The position numbers were made by a program, and so were the translations under genes. Source: JBBRVP01 sp038246785 (lineage in GTDB: Bacteria > Actinomycetota > Actinomycetes > Jiangellales > Jiangellaceae). From it: 64,000 bases of DNA. The stretch spans positions 82,706 through 146,705 of the forward strand of contig JBBRVP010000004.1 of assembly GCA_038246785.1 (NCBI GenBank). The letters run 5' to 3'. Below are positions 1 to 8,037 of this stretch, one piece after another. The notes under the pieces were generated by a model that did no database searches, had not been told where the DNA came from, and saw only the letters and a program-made list of their open reading frames with translations. Position 1 is the first letter of the stretch; each line of letters starts with the position of its first letter.

Positions 1-788
1 TGCTCGTCGATCTCCAGCCGCAGCGCGGGCAGCTCGGGGAGCACCTGGTCGGCCAGCCCGGTGTCGACCAACAGCCGCAGTCCGCGGACCGGGTCGGCAC
101 TGAGCAGCAGCCTGGACAGCTCCTCGCGGATGCGCTCGGCCGACACGATCGACAGCCGCTCGGCCATCCCGCTCATGGCCGAGACCACCTCGGGCGCCAC
201 GGTGACGTGCAGCTGGGCGGCGAAGCGGGCGGCGCGCAGCATGCGCAGCGGGTCATCGGAGAAGGAGTCCTCGGGACGCGCCGGGGTGCGCAGCAGTCCA
301 CGGGCCAGGTCGGCCAGGCCGCCGTACGGGTCGACGAGCTCCTCGGCGGGCAGCCGGAGCGCCATCGCGTTGATCGTGAAGTCGCGGCGGACGAGGTCGC
401 CCGCGAGGGAGTCGCCATAGGACACCGCCGGCTTGCGGCTGGCGCGGTCGTAGACATCCGCACGGTACGTGGTCACCTCGACCGTCCGGCCGCCGACGCG
501 GGCGCCGATCGTGCCGAACGCCGCCCCGACCTCCCAGATCGTCTCCGCGACCGGCTCCAGCAGCGCGCGGGTCTGCTCGGGCCGGGCATCGGTCGTGAGG
601 TCGAGGTCGGTCGTGGGCCTCCCGAGCAGCGCGTCGCGCACCCAGCCGCCCACGAGAGCCAGCTCGTGACCGCCGCGGGCGAAGCCGGCGGCGACCGGCG
701 CCAGCACCGGCGCTACCTCGGACAGCCGGGCCCGCGCCCGCTGGAGGGCGTCGCGCACGACGGCACCGTCGGAGGGCTGCGAGGTCAC
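1..788 (-). CDS. cca: CCA tRNA nucleotidyltransferase (C-terminally cut by window edge)
   Basis: Adds or repairs the 3'-CCA end of tRNAs. The GTG start at 788 gives a protein whose residues 40-60 read HELALVGGWVRDALLGR, then DLDLTTDA (the catalytic DxD of class II nucleotidyltransferases), then RRDFTINAMAL and DPYGG and SDDPLRMLRAARFA, all signatures of the poly(A) polymerase/CCA-enzyme head and neck. A GGAG sits only 3 nt before the start, which is close. The coding frame is still open at base 1, so the C-terminal HD-type half lies outside the window. It is divergent from the DUF6049 gene. In Mycobacterium tuberculosis a NUDIX gene lies between these two; here only 117 bp separates them and no NUDIX gene is visible. 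The family call is firm, the exact start less so. Confidence 0.92.
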   Translation of the reverse strand, partial: MTSQPSDGAVVRDALQRARARLSEVAPVLAPVAAGFARGGHELALVGGWVRDALLGRPTTDLDLTTDARPEQTRALLEPVAETIWEVGAAFGTIGARVGGRTVEVTTYRADVYDRASRKPAVSYGDSLAGDLVRRDFTINAMALRLPAEELVDPYGGLADLARGLLRTPARPEDSFSDDPLRMLRAARFAAQLHVTVAPEVVSAMSGMAERLSIVSAERIREELSRLLLSADPVRGLRLLVDTGLADQVLPELPALRLEIDE

Positions 789-905
789 GGGCTCCGAGCG
801 TACGCACGGATACGATCCGCGCTGTGGCCTGCCTCCGCCGTCGCCGGCACACAACCGCCGGCCTTGGTCGCGCGGCCCCCCTGGCGACGTCGTGACGCGC
901 GGCGC

Positions 906-3074
906 ATGACCCGGGCGCCGTTGGCGGCGCTGCTCGCGCTCTCGGCGCTGGTGTCCGGGACGCTCGTCGGGGCGCTGCCCGGCCTCCCGGCGCACGCTGC
1001 CGCCGCTTCCCCAGCCCGGGCGGCGGCCGCGCGGACGCAGCCCGCGCCGTCCCAGGTCACGGTCACCATCGCCACCGTCCGGCCCGCGGCCCCGCAGGCC
1101 GGGCAGCACGTCGTCCTCACCGGCACCGTGCACAACGCCGGGGAGACCACTTTCACCTCGACACAGGTGCTGCTCCGGCTGAGCCGGGACCGGCTCGAGG
1201 ACCGCGCGGAGGTGCAGCGGGTCGTCGAGAACCCTGACTACCGGCGCGGGGTCCGGTACGAGATCGCCGCGGAGCTGCCCACGACGAAGCTGCTGAGCGG
1301 CGCCACCCTCCCGTTCCGGCTCGACATCTCCTTGGACGAGCTCGGCCTCACCGATCCCGGCGTCTATGTCGTCGGCGTCGAAGTCCGCGCCGTCGGGTCT
1401 GACGGCACCAGGGCCATCCTGGCCGCCGACCGGACGTTCGTGCCCTGGCTCGTCAACGGCCAGCGGCGGGTCCGGGTGGCCCTGCTCTGGCCGCTGGTGG
1501 CCCGGCCGGAGGTGCTGCCCGGCGGGACGCTGCTCGACGACGCCCTCGAGCGCCAGCTCCTGCCCGGCGGCCGGCTGCGCGGCCTGCTCACCGTCGGCAG
1601 CGCCCAGCGCGGACCGCTCACCTGGGTGGTCGACCCCGGGCTGCTCGCCGCGCTGACCCGCATGGCCGGCGGCTACGACATCCGCCGCTCGGGCGTCGCA
1701 CCGGCGCGGGTCGCCGGCCGCGCCGCCGGGAGCGCGCCGGACACCGTGGCCGGAACCGCCGCCGATGCAGCCCGGGACATGCTGAGCCTGCTGCGCCGAG
1801 CCGGACGCGGCGGTGGCGAGCGGGTGGTCCTCCCCTTCGCCGACCCGGACGTCACCGGCCTGTCGCGCCAGGGTGCGGCCGGAACCGCGGTGCTGCGCGC
1901 ATCGGTGACCCGGGCCCGGCAGGTGGCCGGCGCGGCCAGCACCGTGCTCGGCTGGCCCTACGGCGGGGCGCTCGACGAGCGGACGCTGAGCCTGCTGCGC
2001 GTGACCGCCGGGCCGGCCCTGGTGCGGGCCTCCTCAGCATCCGGGGGCACGGCATCCGGGGGGACGGCGTCCGCGGCCGCCACACCGGCCGGGCCGGCCG
2101 TGCGGGACGGCGGCACCGTCGTCGTACGCACCGACGGCGCGCTGGCCGCGGCGTACGCCGGCGCCGGCGGTTCCCGGGCCTCCGCAGCGGGCGCGACCCA
2201 GGTGCGCCAGCGCCTGCTCGCGGTGACCGCCCTCGCCGCGCAGGCCGACCCCGGCGCGACGGGTCCGACCGGCGCGTCCGAACCGCCACCGATGGTGCTG
2301 GCGCCGCCACGGTCGTGGCGGCCCACCCTGCGGATGGCGCGTTCCGTGCTGGCCGCCTGGGCGGGCAGCCCCTGGGTGCGGCCCGTGCCGCTGTCCCAGC
2401 TGCTGCCGGCCGCGCGCGCCGGGGCACCCCCGCTGAGCGAAGATGCCCCCGCCGCGCTCAGCGCGCGCCAGCAGCGGGCCGCCCGCGCGGTTGGCCGCGG
2501 GGTCGACGTCTTCGCCGACCTCACCGACGAGGACCCCCCGCAGCTCGCGCCGGCGGCCGACGCGGCGATGTCCAGCTGGTCGACGCAGTGGCGGGGCAGC
2601 GCTGCGGCAGCCGCCGCCTTCGCGCGAGCGAGCCGGTCCGTCGTCGCAGGGTGGACACGGCAGGTCTCGCTCATCACGGCCGAGCGCATCACCCTGTCCG
2701 GGGAGTCCGCTCGGCTGCCGCTGACGGTGGCCAACGGGCTGTCCGTACCCGTCACCGTCCAGGTGCGCGCGCGCTCCACGAACGCCGACCGGCTGCGCAT
2801 CACCGACGTGCCCCAGGTGACGGTGGCAGCGGGGCACAAGGCGACGGTGCTGGTCCCGGCCCGCGCTACCACCAACGGCACGGTGCCGGTCCTGGTGCGG
2901 CTGCGCACGGCCGACGGGCAGGTCTTCGGTCCGGAGCGGGCGTTCGACGTGCAGTCCACGGACCTCGGGCGGGTCGGCTGGGTGGTCATCGCGGTGGCCG
3001 GCACGGTGCTCGTCGCGACGGCCTTGCTGCGTACGGTGCGCCGGGTCCGCGGCGGCGCTGTCGGGCAGCGGTGA
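906..3074 (+). CDS. DUF6049 family secreted/membrane-anchored protein
   Basis: A 722-residue protein that begins MTRAPLAALLALSALVSG, a signal peptide, followed by an Ala-rich linker. An Ig/NEW3-like beta domain follows around residues 45-160 (motifs VTGTVHNAG-like and FRLDISLDELGL). The middle is Ala/Gly rich, a second Ig-like segment lies near residues 595-685, and a single C-terminal transmembrane helix (GWVVIAVAGTVLVATALL) with a short basic tail anchors it. This topology puts most of the protein outside the cell. The family is conserved directly upstream of murJ in actinobacteria, which suggests an envelope role, but its molecular function is unknown. Its stop codon overlaps the murJ start by one base, so the two are translationally coupled. 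The ATG at 906 was chosen because it directly precedes the signal peptide. Confidence 0.85.
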   Translation: MTRAPLAALLALSALVSGTLVGALPGLPAHAAAASPARAAAARTQPAPSQVTVTIATVRPAAPQAGQHVVLTGTVHNAGETTFTSTQVLLRLSRDRLEDRAEVQRVVENPDYRRGVRYEIAAELPTTKLLSGATLPFRLDISLDELGLTDPGVYVVGVEVRAVGSDGTRAILAADRTFVPWLVNGQRRVRVALLWPLVARPEVLPGGTLLDDALERQLLPGGRLRGLLTVGSAQRGPLTWVVDPGLLAALTRMAGGYDIRRSGVAPARVAGRAAGSAPDTVAGTAADAARDMLSLLRRAGRGGGERVVLPFADPDVTGLSRQGAAGTAVLRASVTRARQVAGAASTVLGWPYGGALDERTLSLLRVTAGPALVRASSASGGTASGGTASAAATPAGPAVRDGGTVVVRTDGALAAAYAGAGGSRASAAGATQVRQRLLAVTALAAQADPGATGPTGASEPPPMVLAPPRSWRPTLRMARSVLAAWAGSPWVRPVPLSQLLPAARAGAPPLSEDAPAALSARQQRAARAVGRGVDVFADLTDEDPPQLAPAADAAMSSWSTQWRGSAAAAAAFARASRSVVAGWTRQVSLITAERITLSGESARLPLTVANGLSVPVTVQVRARSTNADRLRITDVPQVTVAAGHKATVLVPARATTNGTVPVLVRLRTADGQVFGPERAFDVQSTDLGRVGWVVIAVAGTVLVATALLRTVRRVRGGAVGQR

Positions 3075-4756
3075 TGCCGCGCAGCATCGGCTCGGCGGGC
3101 GCCGTCATGGCGGCCGGCACCGTCGCGTCGCGGCTGACCGGCTTCGTCCGCAACGCGGTCATGGCCGCCACGATCGGCCTGGCGCTGACCGGTGACGTCT
3201 TCAACGTCCCCAACACGATCCCCAACAGCCTCTACATCCTCGTGGGCGGGGGCGTGCTCAACGCGGTGCTCGTGCCGCAGCTGGTCCGCGCGATCCGCCA
3301 CGACGCAGACGGGGGGGTGGCCTACGCCCAGCGACTCACCACTGCGGTCGTCGCGGTGCTGCTCGCCGCCACCCTGCTCTTCGTCGTCGCTGCGCCGTGG
3401 GTGATCCGGGTCTATGTGGCCCCGCAATGGCTGCAGCCGGGCTTCGAGCAGCAGTTCGACGCGATGGTCGCCTTCGCCCGCTACTGCCTGCCCCAAGTCT
3501 TCTTCTACGGCGTCTACGTGCTGCTCGGACAGATGCTCAACGCGCGCGGCTCGTTCGGGCCGATGATGTGGGCGCCGGTGCTGAACAACGTGGTGGCCAT
3601 TGCGGTCTTCGGCGGCTACCTCGTCGCCTACGGCCCCCTCGACGCGCGCTCCGGCACCTATACCCCCGGGCAGCTGGCCTGGTTCGGGCTCGGCTCCACG
3701 GCGGGTATCGCGGTGCAGGCCCTCGTCCTGCTCCCGGTGCTGCACCGCACCGGGCTCCGGCTGCGGTTGCGCCGCGACCTGCGCGGAGTGGGGCTGGCGA
3801 AGGCCGCGCGGCTCGGCGGCTGGACGGTGCTGTTCGTCGTGGTCAACCAGGTGACGTACGTCGTCCTCACCCGGCTCGCCACCGGGGCGATCGCCGAGCG
3901 TCCCGACCAGGCGGCCGGGCTGTCGGTCTTCAACGGCGCCATCCTCATCGGCCAGTTGCCGCACGCGATCATCACGGTCTCCTTGGCCACGGCGCTGCTT
4001 CCGGCGATGAGCCGGGCGGCCGCCGACCGGGACCTGGCCCGGCTGCGCTCGGACCTGGTCGGCACCACCCGGCTGACCCTCGCCCTGGTGCTGCCGGCCG
4101 CGGTCCTGCTCGTGCCGCTCGCCGTGCCGGTGGCCGGCCTCGTCTTCGGCTACGGCGCCGCCGCCCAGGACGTCGACCAGGTCTCGGTGGCCCTGCTGAC
4201 GATGGCGCCGGGCATGGTCTTCTTCGCCGTTCAGTTTCTCAACCTGCGGGGCTTCTACGCCCTCGAGGACACCCGCACGCCGTTCTTTGTGCAGCTGCTC
4301 GCCGTGAGCCCGGTCTACATCGCCGTGGGCGGGCTGCTGGCGCCACGTGTGGCGTTCCCGCCCGCCGGGCTGACCGCCGCCTACTCCTGCGCCTACGTCG
4401 TCGCCACCGCCGTGACCTCGCGGCTGCTCGGCCGCCGGCTCGGCGGGCGCGCCAACGCCGGGCTGGGTGGTTATGTCCTGCGGCTGCTGGCTGCCGCCGT
4501 CCCGGCGGCGCTGCTGGCCTGGGTCATCGACCGACTCGCCGACGGCGTCGTGGTCGCCCTGCTCGGGCCAGGGGTGCTGCGCTGGCTGACGCTGTGCCTG
4601 GTAGCCGGAGTGCCCGGCCTGGCGGCGTACGTCGGGCTGGCCTGGCTGCTGCGGGTGGATGAGGTGGGGTCGAGCGTCTCCGCCGTCGCCCGCCGGCTGC
4701 CCGGCCGGGGGCACCGGGCCGCACCGTCCGGTCCGGGGCGCCATCGGCGAGGGTGA
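3074..4756 (+). CDS. murJ: MurJ lipid II flippase (MviN family), without fused pseudokinase domain
   Basis: Flips the peptidoglycan precursor lipid II across the cytoplasmic membrane. The 560-residue protein starts MPRSIGSAGAVMAAGTVASR and continues RLTGFVRNAVMAATIG, the conserved MviN amino end, then about 14 hydrophobic segments, including GGGVLNAVLVPQLVRA. In mycobacteria MviN carries a C-terminal intracellular pseudokinase plus extracellular domain on the same chain. Here the chain ends after the membrane domain with a short basic tail, and those extra domains are encoded by the next gene. The ATG overlaps the stop of the DUF6049 gene (TGATG). A GTG one codon earlier is an alternative start. 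Confidence 0.93.
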   Translation: MPRSIGSAGAVMAAGTVASRLTGFVRNAVMAATIGLALTGDVFNVPNTIPNSLYILVGGGVLNAVLVPQLVRAIRHDADGGVAYAQRLTTAVVAVLLAATLLFVVAAPWVIRVYVAPQWLQPGFEQQFDAMVAFARYCLPQVFFYGVYVLLGQMLNARGSFGPMMWAPVLNNVVAIAVFGGYLVAYGPLDARSGTYTPGQLAWFGLGSTAGIAVQALVLLPVLHRTGLRLRLRRDLRGVGLAKAARLGGWTVLFVVVNQVTYVVLTRLATGAIAERPDQAAGLSVFNGAILIGQLPHAIITVSLATALLPAMSRAAADRDLARLRSDLVGTTRLTLALVLPAAVLLVPLAVPVAGLVFGYGAAAQDVDQVSVALLTMAPGMVFFAVQFLNLRGFYALEDTRTPFFVQLLAVSPVYIAVGGLLAPRVAFPPAGLTAAYSCAYVVATAVTSRLLGRRLGGRANAGLGGYVLRLLAAAVPAALLAWVIDRLADGVVVALLGPGVLRWLTLCLVAGVPGLAAYVGLAWLLRVDEVGSSVSAVARRLPGRGHRAAPSGPGRHRRG

Positions 4757-4838
4757 GCAAGGCGGCGGGCCGGCCGACCTAGCATGGTGTCGGCTCGCGC
4801 CCGCAGGCGGGCACCGGGTCCGTCATCGAGGGGGGGCC

Positions 4839-6398
4839 GTGGACGACACCGTCGCCGTCGGCACCGTGCTCGCCCGACGCTACCGGCTCGACCAGCGGAT
4901 GGCCGTCTACGACGGCGCCGAGGCCTGGAAGGCTCGCGACACCGTGCTCGGGCGGGACGTGCACGTACACCTGATCCCGGTCGACGATCCGCGCAGCCAG
5001 CGACTGGCCGAGGCGGCGCGGGCCGCCGCCGCGGTGCCCGACCCGCGGTTCCTGCGCGTCCTCGACGCCGCCGTGTACGACGGCAGCGGCTACGTCGTGC
5101 GCGAGTGGGTGCGGGGGCGCAGCCTGTCCGCCGTCCTGGTCGACGGGCCGCTCTCGCCCACCAGCGCCGGGGTCCTCGGTCGCGAGCTCGCGGGGGCGGT
5201 GGCCGCCGCCCACGCCGCCGGCGTCCACCACCTGCGCCTGAGCCCGGCTATGGTCATCGTCGCCGACGACGGAGCGGTCAAGATCACCGGCCTCGGCACC
5301 GAGGCGGCCCTCCACGGCATCGCCGTCACCGACGAGGAGGCAGCGGCTGCGCAGGACGCCGCCGGCATCGGTCGGGTGCTCTACGCCGCGCTGACCGGGC
5401 GGTGGCCCGGGGTGGGGACGGACCTGCCGCCGGCGCCCACCGTCGACGGTCGGGCCGCCCGGCCGCGGCAGGTGCGGGCCGGTGTGCCCGGCGAGCTGGA
5501 CGACGTCGTCGACCGCACGCTGAACCCGGCGCCGCGCCACGAAACCCCGCTGCGCACGCCGCGGGCCGTGGCCGACGCCCTGGCCGCCGCCGTCCCGGCC
5601 AACGGGCGCGGCTCCGCGTACCTGCTCGACGTCTCCATGGATCCGGAATCCACGCAGCCTGGCGCCGCCGGCGCGCCGCTGGTCGCGCTCGCCGCGCGGC
5701 CCGCGGCGCCGGGGCCGCCGGCGCGCCCCGCGGCCCGCCGCCCAGACCGCGAGCCGCGCCGTAGCCGCAGTGCCGCCCGCATCGTCGGCGTGGTCGCCGG
5801 TGCGCTGCTGCTCGTCGGCGCGACCCTGGTCGGCTGGCAGCTGCTCACCTCGGCGTTCCCCAACATCGGGGGAGGTCCGCCCGTTGCGCCGTCGGCGCCG
5901 GCTCCCGTGACGTCGGCGAGCCGGTCGGGCTCCCCCAGCGCAGCGTCGCAGGAGCTCACGATCGCGGGGGCCGCGGACTTCGATCCGTACGGGGACCCGC
6001 CGAGCGAGAACCCGGACCGGGTCGGCCGCGCCATCGACGGTGATCCGTCCACGGCCTGGACGACGATGACCTACTACGACCCCCTCGAGGTGCTCAAGCC
6101 GGGCGTCGGCCTCTTCGTCGACCTCGGCAAGGCGACGCGTGTCGGGTCGGTGCAGTTGACCCTGCGCGGCAGCCCCAGCGACGTGCAGGTGCGGGTGGCG
6201 CCGCAGGACGCCCCGGAGCCGCCGAAGGCGCTCAGCGGCTGGGCCGAGGTGGCCTCCCGCTCCGACGCCGGGGAACAGGTCACGCTGACGCTGAAGGCAC
6301 CGGTGCAGACGCGCTACGTGCTGGTCTGGTTCACCAAGCTGCCGCCGGTGGGCGGTGACTACAAGGGCGAGGTGGCCGAGGTCGTGGTCCGGTCGTGA
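4839..6398 (+). CDS. Membrane pseudokinase with extracellular discoidin-like domain (MurJ partner)
   Basis: A 519-residue protein with a kinase-fold domain (about residues 1-250), an Ala/Pro-rich linker, one transmembrane helix (RIVGVVAGALLLVGATLVGW, about residues 310-330) and an extracellular beta-rich domain near residues 370-519 (AIDGDPSTAWTT, DLGKATRVGSVQL), which resembles F5/8-type C/discoidin modules. Kinase catalytic motifs are missing: the VAIK lysine region reads DVHVHLIPV, the HRDLKPxN loop reads HHLRLSPAM, and DFG reads TGLG. It should therefore not phosphorylate. In M. tuberculosis the equivalent domains are part of MviN, and the pseudokinase recruits FhaA after phosphorylation by PknB; fhaA and pknB are also in this window. 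The GTG at 4839 follows CGAGGGGGGCC. A TAGCAT hexamer at 4780-4785 is a possible -10 element. The gene overlaps sigM by 4 bases. Confidence 0.85.
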   Translation: MDDTVAVGTVLARRYRLDQRMAVYDGAEAWKARDTVLGRDVHVHLIPVDDPRSQRLAEAARAAAAVPDPRFLRVLDAAVYDGSGYVVREWVRGRSLSAVLVDGPLSPTSAGVLGRELAGAVAAAHAAGVHHLRLSPAMVIVADDGAVKITGLGTEAALHGIAVTDEEAAAAQDAAGIGRVLYAALTGRWPGVGTDLPPAPTVDGRAARPRQVRAGVPGELDDVVDRTLNPAPRHETPLRTPRAVADALAAAVPANGRGSAYLLDVSMDPESTQPGAAGAPLVALAARPAAPGPPARPAARRPDREPRRSRSAARIVGVVAGALLLVGATLVGWQLLTSAFPNIGGGPPVAPSAPAPVTSASRSGSPSAASQELTIAGAADFDPYGDPPSENPDRVGRAIDGDPSTAWTTMTYYDPLEVLKPGVGLFVDLGKATRVGSVQLTLRGSPSDVQVRVAPQDAPEPPKALSGWAEVASRSDAGEQVTLTLKAPVQTRYVLVWFTKLPPVGGDYKGEVAEVVVRS

Positions 6399-7126
6399 CC
6401 GCCGGCGGGGTGTCGGGAGACCCCGACGCCACGCTGCTGCGCCGACACGTCGAGGGCGACCCCGACGCCTTCGCCGAGCTGGTGGCCCGCCACCGGGACC
6501 GGCTGTGGGCGGTCGCGCTGCGTACGCTGGGCGACCCCGAGGAGGCGGCGGATGCCGTCCAGGACGCTCTGCTGTCGGCGTACCGGCGGGCGGCGACGTA
6601 CCGCGGCGAGGCGCAGGTGACGACCTGGCTGCACCGAGTCGTCGTCAACGCCTGCCTGGACCGGGTACGCCGCCGGGCGGCGCGACCCACCGTCTCCCTC
6701 GACGCCGAGCCCCTCGGCCCCGATTCCGGCACTGCCCGCGGTGCCGCCTCCCAGCCCGCCCTTGCCGTGCATGACCCCGATCCGGCCGAGGCGCTACAGA
6801 CCCGCCTCGACGTCGGCGCCGCGCTGGCCCGGCTCCCCTTCGAGCAGCGAGCAGCCCTCGTGCTGGTCGACATGGAGGGCTGGTCGGTTGCCGAGGCCGC
6901 CGCTGCCCTCGGTTGCGCGGAGGGCACGGTCAAGAGTCGCTGCGCCCGCGGACGCGCCCGGCTGCTGCCGCTGCTCGCCCACCTACGCGAACCCGGGAAC
7001 CGCGAGGCGACCGGCGCCGTCCCAGCGCAGACGGACGCCGCCCGAACTGACACTCGCCCCGACCAGGCGTCCCGCACTGACACAGCGCCCGGCGACGGCT
7101 CGCGCAGCGAGGAGGCAGGCCGATGA
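6395..7126 (+). CDS. sigM: RNA polymerase ECF sigma factor, SigM type
   Basis: An extracytoplasmic-function sigma factor of 243 residues. Region 2 is DAFAELVARHRDRLWAVALR followed by DPEEAADAVQDALLSAYRRA and TWLHRVVVNACLDRVRRR. Region 4 is LPFEQRAALVLVDMEGWSVAEAA with the recognition helix AEGTVKSRCARGRARL. A disordered Thr/Ala/Asp tail follows. Its place between the MurJ-pseudokinase genes and thioredoxin genes matches SigM of mycobacteria and Streptomyces. The GTG start overlaps the pseudokinase stop (GTGA) and the gene overlaps its anti-sigma gene by ATGA, so all three are likely cotranscribed and coupled. Confidence 0.93.
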   Translation: MTAGGVSGDPDATLLRRHVEGDPDAFAELVARHRDRLWAVALRTLGDPEEAADAVQDALLSAYRRAATYRGEAQVTTWLHRVVVNACLDRVRRRAARPTVSLDAEPLGPDSGTARGAASQPALAVHDPDPAEALQTRLDVGAALARLPFEQRAALVLVDMEGWSVAEAAAALGCAEGTVKSRCARGRARLLPLLAHLREPGNREATGAVPAQTDAARTDTRPDQASRTDTAPGDGSRSEEAGR

Positions 7127-7923
7127 CCGCGCCGCCGCCGGACCACACCGGACCGCACCCCGGACCGCACCCCGGCCCGCACCCGGACGCCGGTTCGCTG
7201 GCCGAACATCTCGAAGGGCTGCTCCCGGCCGCCGAGGCGTCGCGGGTCGCGGCCCACGTGGCCGGGTGCGCCGGCTGCGCCGGCGTCCGCGCCGCGCTCG
7301 CCGACGTGACCGCAAGCCTGCGCGCGGCGGACGTCGGCCCCATGCCCGAGCTGGTCGCCCGCCGCATCGACCGCGAGCTCGCCGCCGAACCACCGTTGCG
7401 GCCACCGCTGCGCGCACCGGGTGCCCGGCCGCATCCCGCCGGCCGCTCCAGGGTGCGCCGCTGGGTCGGCGGGCTGGCCGCCGCAGCCGCCGCTGTTGCC
7501 GTGGTCGCCGTCGTGGGGCCGGCCCTGCGGTCCGGACCCGACAGCCCGAGCTCGACCGCCGGCGGGCCCGCCGCCGAGCAGAGCGACCGGGCCGCGTCGC
7601 AGACGCCCGGCGCCGCAGCCGAGGGAGGCGCGCCGGAGGCGGGGCCCCCTGCCGACCCGGCGCTGCTCCGGCGGGTCGCCCGCGCGGCGGCGGGGACCGC
7701 CCCGCGGGCGGCTCCACGGGCCGGCGGTGCCGGCGGTGCGGCCGCCTGCCGGCTCGACCGGGTCGATGCCGTGCCCGGGCGAGTGGTGTCGACGCAGCCG
7801 GCCAGCCGCGGCGGCGTACCCGTCGTCGTCGTCGGAGTGCGCCGCGGCAGCGTCGGCAGCGCGCTGGTGCTCGCCGCGTGCGACCCGGCGGCCGCGGTGC
7901 TGGACCGCGTCGACGTGCCCTGA
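7123..7923 (+). CDS. Anti-sigma factor for SigM (zinc-finger-like, membrane anchored)
   Basis: A 266-residue protein with a His/Pro-rich amino end, then a putative zinc-binding motif HVAGCAGC (HxxxCxxC) near residues 45-52, as in zf-HC2/ZAS anti-sigma factors. A transmembrane helix follows (WVGGLAAAAAAVAVVAVVGPA, about residues 115-135), and a low-complexity external part ends in a small compact domain. It is translated through an ATGA overlap with sigM, the usual arrangement for a sigma/anti-sigma pair. Inferred role: it holds SigM at the membrane until an envelope or redox signal releases it. The inhibitor assignment rests on position and the ZAS-like motif. Confidence 0.85.
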   Translation: MTAPPPDHTGPHPGPHPGPHPDAGSLAEHLEGLLPAAEASRVAAHVAGCAGCAGVRAALADVTASLRAADVGPMPELVARRIDRELAAEPPLRPPLRAPGARPHPAGRSRVRRWVGGLAAAAAAVAVVAVVGPALRSGPDSPSSTAGGPAAEQSDRAASQTPGAAAEGGAPEAGPPADPALLRRVARAAAGTAPRAAPRAGGAGGAAACRLDRVDAVPGRVVSTQPASRGGVPVVVVGVRRGSVGSALVLAACDPAAAVLDRVDVP

Positions 7924-7947
7924 GCGCGGCCGTCGTGGCGACCGGCA

Positions 7948-7974
7948 GGGAATGACGGCGGCTCTACGATTGCT
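7948..7974 (+). promoter_or_regulatory. Candidate SigR-type promoter of trxB-trxA
   Basis: GGGAAT at 7948-7953 is followed after 18 bases by GCT at 7972-7974. The SigR/SigH redox-stress consensus is GGGAAT-N18-GTT, so the -35 part matches perfectly and the -10 part in two of three bases. The site lies 64 bases before trxB, a known SigR target in Streptomyces. A TACGAT at 7965-7970 could serve as an overlapping housekeeping -10. Confidence 0.4.
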
Positions 7975-8037
7975 CAGGTCGATGGCGCTGATCGGCGTAC
8001 GGCCGCGCGGCGCCAGCCCCCGTCCGGAAGGCTCTTC

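Noticed and set aside
207..906. Long open extension of the DUF6049 gene to 207
   Set aside because: It overlaps cca on the other strand almost completely and precedes a clear signal peptide start at 906.
1958..4744. Very long minus-strand frame opposite DUF6049 and murJ
   Set aside because: Composition is the Gln/His/Arg-rich pattern of an antisense shadow in high-GC DNA, with no motifs.
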